From positions 1 through 37,066 of the forward strand of contig JAFLDB010000019.1 of the NCBI GenBank assembly GCA_017302615.1: a stretch of DNA of 37,066 nt, written 5' to 3'. A model generated the notes under the pieces. The model had not been told where the DNA came from, did not search any database, and saw only the letters and a program-made list of their open reading frames with translations. This document shows positions 7,484 to 16,429 of this stretch, in pieces. Source of the stretch: Sphingomonadales bacterium (lineage in GTDB: Bacteria; Pseudomonadota; Alphaproteobacteria; Sphingomonadales; Sphingomonadaceae). Each line of letters begins with the position of its first letter. Position 1 is the stretch's first letter. The position numbers and the translations under genes were made by a program.

Positions 7484-7891
7484 ATGTTTAGTGAATTCAA
7501 GGCCTTTATTGCCCGCGGTAACGTGCTCGATCTGGCCGTTGGCGTGATCATCGGCGCAGCGTTCGGCAAGATCGTCTCGTCGCTGACCGACGATGTGCTG
7601 ATGCCTGCGATCGGTGCGGTGGTGGGCGATACCGACTTTTCGAACAAGTACGTGGTCCTGTCCGGAACTGTGGCCGAGGGCACCCCGCTGGCTGCCGCGC
7701 GCGAAGCGGGAGCCAATGTGCTGGCCTGGGGCAGCTTCATCACTGCGGTGATCAACTTCCTGATCCTGGCCTTCGTGATCTTCCTGATCGTGCGTCAGGC
7801 CAACAAGGTTCTGCCCAAGCCGGAGGAAGCCCCGGACGGCCCGAGCGAAGTCGATCTGCTGACCGAGATCCGCGATGCCCTGAAGAAGTGA
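7484..7891 (+). CDS. mscL: Large-conductance mechanosensitive channel MscL
   Basis: A 135-residue protein of standard MscL length. It begins [34 protein letters not shown], the amphipathic N-terminus and pore-lining TM1 helix. TM2 is at about 84-106 ([21 protein letters not shown]). The C-terminal helix [11 protein letters not shown] forms the cytoplasmic bundle. The channel is a homopentamer in the inner membrane that opens under osmotic downshock. The ATG at 7484 is preceded by GAGGGGACG. An earlier ATG at 7469 is out of frame. It is monocistronic and divergent from lemA; the tmRNA gene lies just downstream. Confidence 0.96.
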   Translation: MFSEFKAFIARGNVLDLAVGVIIGAAFGKIVSSLTDDVLMPAIGAVVGDTDFSNKYVVLSGTVAEGTPLAAAREAGANVLAWGSFITAVINFLILAFVIFLIVRQANKVLPKPEEAPDGPSEVDLLTEIRDALKK

Positions 7892-7934
7892 TCCGCGCGG
7901 CGGTCACTTCACATTCAGCATTGATGCCCTATAT

Positions 7935-8286
7935 GGGTCCGTGCCGGACTTGTCCGGCTATGGCGATAAATTGCGGTGTGCAATAGATGCAGCGGACCCG
8001 GGGGCGGTACCCGGCGGCTCCACCACCTTCCCCGCCACGGCGAGGAAAATGACGGGGCCGAACTAGGATCGACGTGTGTTGAAAAGCACTGTTTTCGCCC
8101 GGGCTGAGTAACCCGTTAAAGGCTCAAAACCCACAAGTGCCAACGACAACGAAGCACTTGCTCTCGCCGCGTAATTCTAGGGGCTAACGCCCTGACGTTA
8201 TAAAGCGACAGCACGGTTCGGACCGAACCGGGTAACAGAATCGGAAACCGGGGGCCCGGGGGGAGCCTAGCAACAGAATCCCCCCA
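7935..8286 (+). ncRNA. ssrA: tmRNA, circularly permuted two-piece form (ssrA)
   Basis: The gene has the permuted alphaproteobacterial order. The acceptor piece comes first: GGGTCC (7935-7940) pairs with GGACCC (7993-7998), followed by a hairpin at 7943-7958, a T-arm and CGGCTCC-A-CCA (8015-8025). A processed spacer covers about 8026-8053. The coding piece then begins with GGGGCCG at 8054-8060, which forms a 7-bp acceptor stem with CGGCTCC (one G-U pair). The D-like segment CTAGGATCGACG follows. The tag frame at 8139-8174 reads ANDNEALALAA followed by TAA. The RNA rescues stalled ribosomes together with SmpB and marks the peptide for degradation. The outer ends are estimated; a GGGGGGA/TCCCCCC stem (8258-8285) closes the 3' part. 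Confidence 0.93.
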
Positions 8287-8295
8287 CCGTTTCGC

Positions 8296-8538
8296 TCAGA
8301 ACACCGTTTCCGGCCGTTCCGCCAGACGCCTTTCGTGGCGCAGGCAGTCCAGGATCTTGCCGCCGGCCATGAACACCGCTCCGGTGCAGGCCAGAAACAG
8401 CAACTTGCCGCCGAATCCGGGGAACTTGGTCAGATAGATAGAACCGCGCTCCACCGCGCCAAGCGCCAGGGCGTAGATAATCAGATAGGCCTCGATCGGC
8501 GACTTGATCACAAACAGGCGGCCGATCTTATTGAACAT
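8296..8538 (-). CDS. Small two-helix membrane protein, unknown function
   Basis: An 80-residue protein starting MFNKIGRLFVIKSPIEAYLIIYALALGAVERG, with hydrophobic stretches at about 16-30 and 45-62 and a charged C-terminus, LRHERRLAERPETVF. The ATG is preceded by GAGGGA at good spacing. The clean start, codon bias and coding density support a real gene. No function is recognised. It converges with the tmRNA gene and is transcribed toward it; its stop lies about ten bases from the tmRNA end. Confidence 0.72.
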   Translation of the reverse strand: MFNKIGRLFVIKSPIEAYLIIYALALGAVERGSIYLTKFPGFGGKLLFLACTGAVFMAGGKILDCLRHERRLAERPETVF

Positions 8539-8664
8539 GGTCCCTCACAATCCTTAACGGGAATCAGAGCAACCATCATGCCAACCCAGTGGTTCGGCGC
8601 AAGACAGTGGTTAAGGGCCAGGTCGCCTGTAAAGTGTCCCGACAGGGGACTCAGGTCGGACCGT

Positions 8665-9915
8665 TCAGGGCAGTTCGGTCAAGTCCAGCGCGTCCAGCAA
8701 GGCGAGCCGCGCGGCGATGACCCGTTCGGCGAGGGCTGGCGACCCGACATCGGCAGCGGAGATCTCCTCGGGCCAGTGCGCGGCGATTACCGCCTCGATC
8801 CGGTCAGCCTTGCTTGTATCAAGCAGGAAGCGCGGATCGACTGTCGCCGGATCGGCTACCACCCGCAGGCGCAGGCAGGCGGGGCCACCGCCATTGGCCA
8901 TCGACTGGCGGACATCGACCGGCAAGACCCGGCGGATCGGGCCGTTCGAGGCCAGCATTCCGTCCAGCCAGGCGCGGACGCGAGGATGCTCCCAGGCCTC
9001 GGTCGGGATCACCAGACCCATTTCGCCCGAGGGCAGGGTCAGCAACTGGGCGTTGAACAGGTAGGACTTGATCGCATCGGCCAGGCTTACCGCATCGGCC
9101 GGAACCACGACGATCTCGGCTTCGGGCAAGGCGGCGCGGATCGCAGCGTAGGTGCCTTCTGGGTCGGCAAAGGCGAGTTCGTGCGTGAACAGGACTCGCT
9201 CGTTGGCCACGGCGACCACGTCGTTGTGGAAGGCCCCTGCGGCAATCGCTTCAGGGTTCTGTTCGACAAACAGCGTACGCGCCGGATCGAGACCGTGCAG
9301 GCGGGCGACAGCGCGGCTGGCCTCGACATGCTGGCGTGCGGGGAAGGCTCCGCCGCTGGTGCCGTAGACAAAGATCTCCAGCCCCGGCGCGGCGTGGCCG
9401 GTGCCCATCCGCATGTGATTGGCCGCGCCTTCGTCACCGAAGCAGGGCGGCACCGCATCGTGAACGGCAAAGTGCGCCGGATCGGCAAAGGCGAGGCGTA
9501 GCTGGCGGACTGTATCTGGCCATTCCTGGCTGCGATGCGGCATGGTGACAAGGTTGGCCGCCGTCAGATGGCAGCGCCCGTCCGCCGTATCGGCCGCGGG
9601 CGATACCGTGGCGGCATTGGCAGTCCACATCGAGCTGGCCGACCAGGCGGCGGCGGTCAGCCGGGGGTTCTCGCTCCCGTCGGCACCGATTGCGGCCAGG
9701 AAGCGTGGATTAGGCCGGGGCAGGGGCAGCAGAAAGCCCTGCGTCAGCCCCAGGCCCAGGTTGTGGCGCATCTTGGCCAACCCCTGCAAGGCGGCGGCGC
9801 GCGGCTGGGAAACATCGCCGGCATGGCTGGCCGAGGCGAGATTGCCGAGGCTGAGCCCGGCATAGTTGTGCGAAGGGCCGATGATCCCGTCGAAGTTGAT
9901 TTCAACCAGTGCCAT
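8665..9915 (-). CDS. astB: N-succinylarginine dihydrolase
   Basis: A 416-residue AstB, close to the family's usual 440-450. It begins VEINFDGIIGPSHNYAGLSLGNLAS, the diagnostic N-terminus, and carries the HNDVVAVANERVLFTHELAF block with an active-site His and NGGGPACLRLRV with the nucleophilic Cys. It belongs to the amidinotransferase/pentein fold. It converts N2-succinylarginine to N2-succinylornithine, releasing two ammonia and CO2, as step two of the arginine succinyltransferase (AST) pathway. It starts 3 bases after the astA stop and is the last gene of a three-gene operon. The later AST genes (astC, astD, astE) are not in this window. Confidence 0.95.
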   Translation of the reverse strand: MALVEINFDGIIGPSHNYAGLSLGNLASASHAGDVSQPRAAALQGLAKMRHNLGLGLTQGFLLPLPRPNPRFLAAIGADGSENPRLTAAAWSASSMWTANAATVSPAADTADGRCHLTAANLVTMPHRSQEWPDTVRQLRLAFADPAHFAVHDAVPPCFGDEGAANHMRMGTGHAAPGLEIFVYGTSGGAFPARQHVEASRAVARLHGLDPARTLFVEQNPEAIAAGAFHNDVVAVANERVLFTHELAFADPEGTYAAIRAALPEAEIVVVPADAVSLADAIKSYLFNAQLLTLPSGEMGLVIPTEAWEHPRVRAWLDGMLASNGPIRRVLPVDVRQSMANGGGPACLRLRVVADPATVDPRFLLDTSKADRIEAVIAAHWPEEISAADVGSPALAERVIAARLALLDALDLTELP

Positions 9916-9918
9916 TGT

Positions 9919-10962
9919 TCACCACCGCGCCACGTGGGTCACGCTCTGACCCGGCTCGACTCCCAGCAAGCGGGCGCAGGCCGGATCCAGCGCGATGCCG
10001 CCGTCACGTTCCTCGGCCCAACCGTAGGCGCAGCGGAATTGCTCCATCCGGCCGTGCGCAACCAGCTTCTTCTCCCCGCCCAGATGATCGCCCAGCCGGT
10101 CATCAATGGCCACGATCGAGGCATCGGCAGCCTCGCGGATCGAGCGGATCTGGTCGGTCCGCACCGTCATGGTCGGGCCGCCATCGAAGATGTCGATGTA
10201 GTTCTCCCAGGCGAAACCCTCGTTCTCCAGCATCCGCATCGCCGCGCGTCCAGTCGGATGGGGCACGCCGATCACGTGGCGCGCGGCTTCGCTCAGCATG
10301 GCGATGTAGACCGGATGCTTGGGCATCAGATCGGCGATGAACTGGTTGCCGTACTTGGCGTTGAATTCGTCCGCGTCCTGGAAATTCATCCCGAAGAAGC
10401 GGCCCGCCACCCCGTCCCAAAACGGCGATCCACCGGCCTCGTCGATCACCCCGCGCAGTTCGGCCAGGGTGCGGTCGGCAAAGCGGGCGCGGTGGTTGCG
10501 GATGAACAAGTAGCGGCTGCGGGCGATCAGCATGCCAAGCCCGCCGGCCCGCTCGCCCGGATGCAGGAACAGCCCGCCCACTTCAGTCGCCCCTTCCAGG
10601 TCGGTCGAGAGGTTGAGGATGTCGGCCCGGAAGGTCCGGCCCAGTTCCTCGCTGTGCTGGGTCAAGGCGCCGATCCGGTAGGAATAGAACGGCCACTTCT
10701 GCCCGACGGCTGAGAACACCTGGCAGGTGCCGCGCACTTCACCGGTCTGGACGTTTTCCAGCACGAAAACGAACAGGTCATCGCCCACGTCCTCCGGCTG
10801 TCCTACGGCAATCCGGGTGAAACCGGCCTGGGCGCGGTCCAGCTTGGCGGTCAGCGCGTTGCGATCGGGCGGCAGGTTGGTGAACCCACCGCCAGTGCGT
10901 TTGGCCATTTCATAGATGTGTTGAAGATCGCCGTGGTTGGCGGCGCGGATTACAAAGGTCAA
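9919..10962 (-). CDS. astA: Arginine N-succinyltransferase
   Basis: The product is 347 residues when started at the TTG at 10960-10962, matching the usual length of about 344. It begins (M)[30 protein letters not shown], the classic AstA N-terminus. Other family blocks are FYSYRIGALTQHSEELGR, LFLHPGERAGGLGMLIARSRY, FWDGVAGRFFGMNFQDAD and FDGGPTM. It transfers succinyl from succinyl-CoA to arginine, the first step of AST arginine catabolism. The TTG overlaps the stop of the upstream hydrolase (TTGA), so translation is probably coupled. The frame stays open far upstream, but that part is antisense to the hydrolase frame and not coding. Confidence 0.93.
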   Translation of the reverse strand: MTFVIRAANHGDLQHIYEMAKRTGGGFTNLPPDRNALTAKLDRAQAGFTRIAVGQPEDVGDDLFVFVLENVQTGEVRGTCQVFSAVGQKWPFYSYRIGALTQHSEELGRTFRADILNLSTDLEGATEVGGLFLHPGERAGGLGMLIARSRYLFIRNHRARFADRTLAELRGVIDEAGGSPFWDGVAGRFFGMNFQDADEFNAKYGNQFIADLMPKHPVYIAMLSEAARHVIGVPHPTGRAAMRMLENEGFAWENYIDIFDGGPTMTVRTDQIRSIREAADASIVAIDDRLGDHLGGEKKLVAHGRMEQFRCAYGWAEERDGGIALDPACARLLGVEPGQSVTHVARW

Positions 10963-12170
10963 AGCGGAGCTCCGGTGGCAAGACGATGTAGGACCAGCGC
11001 GGAAAGCTTCGCGCGCTCCTCCAGGCTGGGGACGATCAGGAACTCGTCCGGTGAATGGATCGAGCCGCCGCGCACGCCCATGGTATCGACCACGGGGACC
11101 CCGCAAGCCGCGATGTTGTTGCCATCGCAGACGCCGCCCGATGCCTTGCGGGTGATCGGCTGGCCCAGCAGGGCGCTGCACTCCTCGACAATGCCGAACA
11201 ACTTCTCGGCCCGGGCATCGACCGGCTTGGGCGGACGACTGATCCCGCCGTGCATGTGGACATGGACCTCATGCTCGGCCTCGATCCGGGCGATGAGGGC
11301 CTTGAGGTCCAGCAGAAAGGCCTCGGCCGCGGATACCTCGCGCGGGCGGATGTTGAAGCGCAGCACGGCGAGGTCTGGCACGACATTGTTGGCGCTGCCC
11401 CCGTCGATCTTCGCCGGATTGACGCTGAGGCCATCGCGGTGGAGCGCCTTTAGGCCCAGTGCCAAAGCGGCAGCGGCAACTACTGCGTTGCGACCGTCAT
11501 CCGGGTTGCGCCCGGCATGGGCGGAGCGGCCGTGGATGGTCAGGCTCCAGTTGCCGCTGCCGGCCCGTGCCCCGGCCAGAGTGCCGTCGGGCAGGGCGGA
11601 GGGTTCATAGGTCAGCGCGGCGGCCTTGCCCCGGGCCAGCGCGGCGATCAACTGCGCAGAGGACAGGCTGCCGGTCTCCTCGTCCGAATTGATCATCACG
11701 TCATAGCCGGTGTGAGCTGCGGCCTCGGTGCCCTCGAAGGCCTGCAGCGCCGCCAGGATTACGGCGATTCCGCCCTTCATGTCGGCCACGCCGGGGCCGT
11801 TCAGCGTCTTGTCGTCCAGCCAGGTCTGCTGCTGAAAAGCGTGTTGCGCGGGGAATACGGTGTCCATGTGCCCGGTCAGCAGGAACCGCCGCTGCGCTTC
11901 CGGCCGGACCCGCAGGACCAGGTGCCGGCCGTACTCCACCGGTGCCTCGGTGCCGCCCGGGGTGATCGCGGTAACCGGAGCGGGAGCCTCCAGCGTCACT
12001 TCGCCCGGCAGCGCGGCGAAAGCATCGGCCAGGGCGGCGGCCTGCTGCGCCAGTCCGGCCAGATTGCCGGTGCCGGTGTTGATCGCGCTCCAGGCCTGGA
12101 CCTGGCCCAGCATCGGCGCGGCATCGACGCGGTCCAGCAGCGCGGCTTCGGCAGGCGTAAACTGTTGCAT
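10959..12170 (-). CDS. M20-family metallohydrolase (peptidase/deacylase type)
   Basis: A 403-residue M20/M28-clan enzyme. The metal-binding pattern is clear: LTGHMDTVF (His101, Asp103), [10 protein letters not shown] (Asp130) and NSDEETGS (Glu164 as base, Glu165 as ligand). A dimerisation domain begins around [15 protein letters not shown], and the last metal His lies in SIHSPDE. The family includes carboxypeptidase G2-type glutamate peptidases, ArgE and DapE. As the first gene of the astA-astB operon, overlapping astA by four bases, it may act on an acylated amino acid of that pathway. N-succinylglutamate desuccinylation in place of AstE is one possibility, but this is inference. The ATG at 12170 has a modest ribosome binding site. 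Confidence 0.88.
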   Translation of the reverse strand: MQQFTPAEAALLDRVDAAPMLGQVQAWSAINTGTGNLAGLAQQAAALADAFAALPGEVTLEAPAPVTAITPGGTEAPVEYGRHLVLRVRPEAQRRFLLTGHMDTVFPAQHAFQQQTWLDDKTLNGPGVADMKGGIAVILAALQAFEGTEAAAHTGYDVMINSDEETGSLSSAQLIAALARGKAAALTYEPSALPDGTLAGARAGSGNWSLTIHGRSAHAGRNPDDGRNAVVAAAALALGLKALHRDGLSVNPAKIDGGSANNVVPDLAVLRFNIRPREVSAAEAFLLDLKALIARIEAEHEVHVHMHGGISRPPKPVDARAEKLFGIVEECSALLGQPITRKASGGVCDGNNIAACGVPVVDTMGVRGGSIHSPDEFLIVPSLEERAKLSALVLHRLATGAPL

Positions 12171-12368
12171 ATGAAACCGTCTCTAGCCGAGTGGCGGGGG
12201 CTATCCAACCCCCCGGACCCGGCGCTTCCCCTGCTAAAGTCGAAGGGGTGGGCCATTGCCTTCCCTTCGCACTTGCGGCATAGGCGCGTGACTTCCTCCC
12301 CGGGATCGTTGATGAACCGACTGGCGCTGCCGCGTGCGGCGCCGAGTCCCTATCTGTGCGAGGATCAC

Positions 12369-14429
12369 GTGAGCGAACGGGTTGAGAAGGCGGGTCTGAA
12401 GGTCGATGCGGCGCTGGCCGCCTTTGTCGAGGGTCAGGTGCTGGCTCCGCTGGGGCAGGATGCCGGTGCATTCTGGACCGGTTTTGCCGCGCTGCTCGAT
12501 CGCTTCGTCCCGGTCAACCGCGCCCTGCTGGCCAAGCGCGAGGACCTGCAGGCGCAGATCGACTCCTGGCATCTGTCCCGCGCGGGCAAGCCGCTGGATC
12601 AGGCCGAATACCAGGCCTTCCTGCGCGAGATCGGCTATCTGGCGCCTGAGCCTGCCGCGTTCACGATCGGCACGCAGAATGTCGATCCGGAAATCGCGAC
12701 CATGGCCGGGCCGCAGCTGGTGGTGCCCGTGCTCAACGCCCGGTTCCTGCTCAATGCCGCCAATGCCCGCTGGGGCAGCCTTTATGACGCGTATTACGGC
12801 ACCGATGCGCTTGATGCCGCACCGGCCCGTCCGGGCGGCTATGACACGGTGCGCGGCGATGCCGTGATCAAGGCGGCGCGGGCGTTTCTGGATGGCGCGG
12901 TGCCAGGCTGGCAGGCGGTGTTCGAAGGCGGGAGCAGCGAATACCTGGTCGCATCGCGCGATGGCGGTTACCTGTTCCGAAACAACGGCCTGCACATCGA
13001 AGTTGTGGTCGATCCTAACCACCCGGTCGGCAAGGACGATCCGCTGCACATCGCCGACGTGATGCTGGAAGCGGCGCTGACCACGATCTGCGACATGGAA
13101 GATTCGGTCGCGGCGGTCGACGGCGAGGACAAGCTCAATGCCTATGCCAACTGGCTGGGCGTGATCCGGGGCGACCTGTCCGAGACCTTCGAGAAGGGCG
13201 GCAAGACACTGACCCGCGAGCTGAACGGCGACCGGGTCTGGGGCGATCTCGTCCTGCCCGGGCGGAGCCTGCTGTTCGTCCGCAATGTCGGTCACCTGAT
13301 GACCAATCCGGCGATCCTGCTGGCTGATGGCAGCGAGATTCCGGAAGGGATCATGGATGCGGTCATCACCAGTGCGATCGGTGCCCATGATGTGCGCGGG
13401 CTCGCCCGGTTCGGCAACAGCCGGGCCGGATCGATCTACATCGTCAAGCCCAAGCAGCACGGCCCGGAAGAGTGCGCGTTCACCAACGACCTGTTCGATG
13501 CGGTGGAAGACCTGCTGGGTCTGGCCCGCCACACCATCAAGGTCGGCGTGATGGACGAGGAACGGCGTACGTCCGCCAATCTGGCCGCCTGCATCCATGC
13601 GGTGAAGGACCGGATCGTGTTCATCAACACCGGCTTCCTCGATCGGACCGGGGACGAGATCCACACCTCGATGCGGGCCGGGCCGATGATCCGCAAGGGC
13701 GACATGAAGAAAAGCGCCTGGATCCAGGCCTATGAAGGCCGCAACGTGCAGATCGGCCTGGCCTGCGGGCTGTCCGGCAAGGCCCAGATCGGCAAAGGCA
13801 TGTGGGCCGCGCCGGACCTGATGGGCGAAATGATGGTCCAGAAGATCGGCCACCCGAAAAGCGGCGCCAACACAGCCTGGGTCCCTTCGCCGACTGCCGC
13901 GACGCTCCACGCGATGCATTATCACGCGGTCGATGTCTTTGCTGTGCAGAACGAACTGGCCGGCCAGCCCTGTCCGGGGCTCGACGCGCTGCTCACCGTT
14001 CCGCTGGCCGAAGGAACCAACTGGTCGGAAGAGGAAATCCGCGAGGAGCTGGACAATAATGCCCAGGGCCTGCTCGGCTACGTGGTGCGCTGGATCGATC
14101 AGGGCGTCGGCTGTTCCAAGGTGCCGGACATCAACGATGTGGGCCTGATGGAAGACCGCGCGACCTTGCGGATTTCCAGCCAGCACATGGCCAACTGGCT
14201 GCTCCACGGGGTCTGCACGAAGGACCAGGTGATGGATTCCTTGCGCCGCATGGCCGCCAAGGTCGATGCCCAGAACGCCGGCGATCCGCTCTATGAGCCG
14301 CTGGTGGGCAACGAAGATGCCCCGGCGTTCCGGGCCGCGCTCGATCTGGTGTTCAAGGGCGTGGAGCAGCCCAGCGGTTATACCGAACCGCTGCTGCACC
14401 ACTGGCGGCAGGTCAAAAAGGCGGGGTGA
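12369..14429 (+). CDS. glcB: Malate synthase G
   Basis: The product is 686 residues from the GTG at 12369, which has AGGAT at good spacing; family members run about 700-725. Diagnostic blocks are [17 protein letters not shown] (metal and substrate Asp/Glu), [34 protein letters not shown] (catalytic Arg region) and [13 protein letters not shown] (catalytic Asp region). It condenses glyoxylate with acetyl-CoA to malate in the glyoxylate bypass or glycolate use. The upstream frame is open back to about 11517 but is antisense to the M20 gene, and no homology extends past [16 protein letters not shown]. It is monocistronic and divergent from the AST operon. Confidence 0.95.
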   Translation: MSERVEKAGLKVDAALAAFVEGQVLAPLGQDAGAFWTGFAALLDRFVPVNRALLAKREDLQAQIDSWHLSRAGKPLDQAEYQAFLREIGYLAPEPAAFTIGTQNVDPEIATMAGPQLVVPVLNARFLLNAANARWGSLYDAYYGTDALDAAPARPGGYDTVRGDAVIKAARAFLDGAVPGWQAVFEGGSSEYLVASRDGGYLFRNNGLHIEVVVDPNHPVGKDDPLHIADVMLEAALTTICDMEDSVAAVDGEDKLNAYANWLGVIRGDLSETFEKGGKTLTRELNGDRVWGDLVLPGRSLLFVRNVGHLMTNPAILLADGSEIPEGIMDAVITSAIGAHDVRGLARFGNSRAGSIYIVKPKQHGPEECAFTNDLFDAVEDLLGLARHTIKVGVMDEERRTSANLAACIHAVKDRIVFINTGFLDRTGDEIHTSMRAGPMIRKGDMKKSAWIQAYEGRNVQIGLACGLSGKAQIGKGMWAAPDLMGEMMVQKIGHPKSGANTAWVPSPTAATLHAMHYHAVDVFAVQNELAGQPCPGLDALLTVPLAEGTNWSEEEIREELDNNAQGLLGYVVRWIDQGVGCSKVPDINDVGLMEDRATLRISSQHMANWLLHGVCTKDQVMDSLRRMAAKVDAQNAGDPLYEPLVGNEDAPAFRAALDLVFKGVEQPSGYTEPLLHHWRQVKKAG

Positions 14430-14473
14430 TTCGCCCGCTTTTGGCGCGTTAGTTGATGAAGTGCATCCGCGCG

Positions 14474-14501
14474 CACGCCTGTTTCGTACGAAACAGGCGT
14501 G
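14474..14501. repeat. Perfect 28-bp palindrome between convergent genes
   Basis: Bases 14474-14501 equal their own reverse complement without a mismatch. The outer half is CACGCCTG and the centre is TTTCGTACGAAA. It lies 45 bases after glcB and 97 bases before the end of rsmA, which converge. A bidirectional terminator hairpin is the simplest reading, but there is no T-run on either side. A dimeric regulator's operator is the alternative. Confidence 0.7.
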
Positions 14502-14597
14502 GCGGGGCGCATTTGCGCGAATATCGACGATGGAAAGAGCCGGTGAGAGGGTAACAGGCTGCGGCGATGTAGGAAAATCGCTCAGCGCCAAGCGCCT

Positions 14598-15413
14598 TCA
14601 GGCCGACAGTTCCCGCGCCACGCTGACGAATTCCGCCACGCTGAGCGTCTCGGCGCGGCGGGCGGGATCGATGCCGAGCCGCTCCAGCGCGTCCAGCGCG
14701 CCCGGCAGGCCCTTCAGGCTCTGGCGCAGCATCTTGCGGCGCTGGCCGAAGGCAGCCTCGGTCAGCCGTTCGAGCATCCGGGCGGAGACGCCTTCGGGCA
14801 TGTCCGCCGGGGTGACGTGGATGATCGCGCTCATCACCTTGGGCGGCGGGGTGAAGGCGCTGCGGTGCACCTTCATCGCGATTTTCGCGTGCGAGCGCCA
14901 CTGGCTGAGGACCGCCAGACGGCCATAGGCATCGCTGCCGGGTTCAGCCACGATCCGCTGTGCCACTTCCAGCTGGAACATCAGTGTCAGGCTGGCCCAT
15001 TGCGGCGGCCAGCCTTCGCCGCCCAGCCAGCCGACGAACAGGGCCGTGCCGACATTGTAGGGCAGGTTGGCGACCACGTGGTACGGGCCTTCCAGACCGT
15101 GATCGACCTTGGTGGCATCGCCTTCGATCACGCGGAGCTGACCAGGGAAAGCCTCGGCCAGTTCCGCCAGTGCGGGCAGGCAGCGCCGGTCCATCTCGAT
15201 CGCGGTGACCTGCGCACCGGCCCGCAGCAGCGCACGAGTCAGTCCGCCGGGTCCGGGGCCGACTTCCAGCACCTGCGCGCCCTGAAGCTTGCCGGGGATC
15301 GCGGCGATCCGGTCCAGCAACTGCTCGTCGAACAGGAAGTTCTGGCCCAGCGCCTTGCTGGCGAACAGGCCGTGGCGGTTGATCACATCGCGCAGCGGCG
15401 GCAGGTCAGTCAT
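14598..15413 (-). CDS. rsmA: 16S rRNA (adenine1518/1519-N6) dimethyltransferase
   Basis: A 271-residue RsmA/KsgA. It starts [36 protein letters not shown], containing the family's KxLGQNFL motif. The SAM-binding loop VGPGPGGLT is at 51-59, with IEMD and the catalytic NLPY at 116-119. It dimethylates two adjacent adenines in helix 45 of 16S rRNA late in small-subunit assembly. Its ATG lies 8 bases inside the 3' end of pdxA, so the two genes overlap and are probably coupled. It is the last gene of the lptD-surA-pdxA-rsmA operon, an order conserved in many proteobacteria. Confidence 0.96.
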   Translation of the reverse strand: MTDLPPLRDVINRHGLFASKALGQNFLFDEQLLDRIAAIPGKLQGAQVLEVGPGPGGLTRALLRAGAQVTAIEMDRRCLPALAELAEAFPGQLRVIEGDATKVDHGLEGPYHVVANLPYNVGTALFVGWLGGEGWPPQWASLTLMFQLEVAQRIVAEPGSDAYGRLAVLSQWRSHAKIAMKVHRSAFTPPPKVMSAIIHVTPADMPEGVSARMLERLTEAAFGQRRKMLRQSLKGLPGALDALERLGIDPARRAETLSVAEFVSVARELSA

Positions 15414-16419
15414 CGTAGAGACCCAGCCGCCGCAGGACGCAGTCCCCGGCCATGCGGATCGCGGCGATCATTGCGCCGGGGTGGGCCTGTCCGGTTCCGG
15501 CAATGGCAAAGGCGGTGCCGTGGTCGGGGCTGGTCCGGATTACCGGCAGACCCAGCGTGACATTGACCCCTTCATCGAAGTCGAGTGCCTTCAACGGAAT
15601 CAGCGCCTGATCGTGATACATGCACAGCGCCGCGTCATAGGTTTCCCGCGCGCGGGGAGTGAACAGCGCATCGGCCGGATGCGGGCCGGTCACATCCAGC
15701 CCCTCGGCGCGCAGGTGGGCGATGGCGGGAGCAATGATCCGCGCTTCCTCATCGCCCATCCGGCCTTCCTCCCCGGCGTGGGGATTAAGCCCAGCCACCG
15801 CCAGGCGCGCGGCGGGCAGGCCGAAATCGCGGGCCAGCGCCATGGCGACGATCCGGGCCTTGCGCTCGATCATCTCTGCCGTGAGGCGGGCAGGCACTTC
15901 GGCCAGGGCCAGGTGGACGGTCAGCGGCACGGCGCGCAGGTGCGGGCCGGCCAGCATCATCACCGCATCGCCCGGATCGTAGCCGCAGGCGGCGGCGACA
16001 AATTCGGTCTGGCCGGGATGATCGAAGCCGACTTCGGCCAGCCGCGCCTTGGCAATCGGGGCGGTCACCAGCGCGGCCGCTTCGCCATCCACCACCAGCC
16101 GCGCGGCTTCTTCAAGCGAGGCGAGCGCCAACTGCGCTCCGGCGTGGCTGGGTTGGCCCGGGGTGTAGTCCCCATCGGCCCCGGCAAGCACTGGCAGCGC
16201 GTGATCGAAATGGTCGAGCGCTTCGGCGGCACCGATCACCTCGCGCACCGGCACGGCAAGTCCGCGCGATCGGGCCGCTGCCGAAAGGATCTCCGCACCA
16301 CCGGCAACCACGAAAGGGGGCAGGTCATGCTCGGCGCGCGCCGCCCAGGCCGCCGCGATCAGTTCCGGGCCGACCCCGGCCGGATCGCCCAGCGAAACGA
16401 CCAGCGGCGCACCCTCCAC
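15406..16419 (-). CDS. pdxA: 4-hydroxythreonine-4-phosphate dehydrogenase
   Basis: A 337-residue PdxA of normal length. It has GDPAGVGPE at 11-19, and the three metal-binding histidines sit in DHPGQTEF (His134), LNPHAGEEG (His214) and MYHDQALIP (His269). RTSPDHGTA (295-303) closes the site. It oxidises 4-phosphohydroxy-L-threonine in the DXP-dependent pyridoxal phosphate route. The start is GTG, preceded by TGAGG, about 10 bases after the surA stop. Its 3' end overlaps rsmA. Confidence 0.95.
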   Translation of the reverse strand: MEGAPLVVSLGDPAGVGPELIAAAWAARAEHDLPPFVVAGGAEILSAAARSRGLAVPVREVIGAAEALDHFDHALPVLAGADGDYTPGQPSHAGAQLALASLEEAARLVVDGEAAALVTAPIAKARLAEVGFDHPGQTEFVAAACGYDPGDAVMMLAGPHLRAVPLTVHLALAEVPARLTAEMIERKARIVAMALARDFGLPAARLAVAGLNPHAGEEGRMGDEEARIIAPAIAHLRAEGLDVTGPHPADALFTPRARETYDAALCMYHDQALIPLKALDFDEGVNVTLGLPVIRTSPDHGTAFAIAGTGQAHPGAMIAAIRMAGDCVLRRLGLYDD

Positions 16420-16429
16420 GCCGGAGGCC

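Noticed and set aside
12234..14591. Long minus-strand frame opposite malate synthase G
   Set aside because: It is antisense to glcB, whose plus-strand frame has complete family motifs. The minus-strand product matches nothing and has no ribosome binding site.
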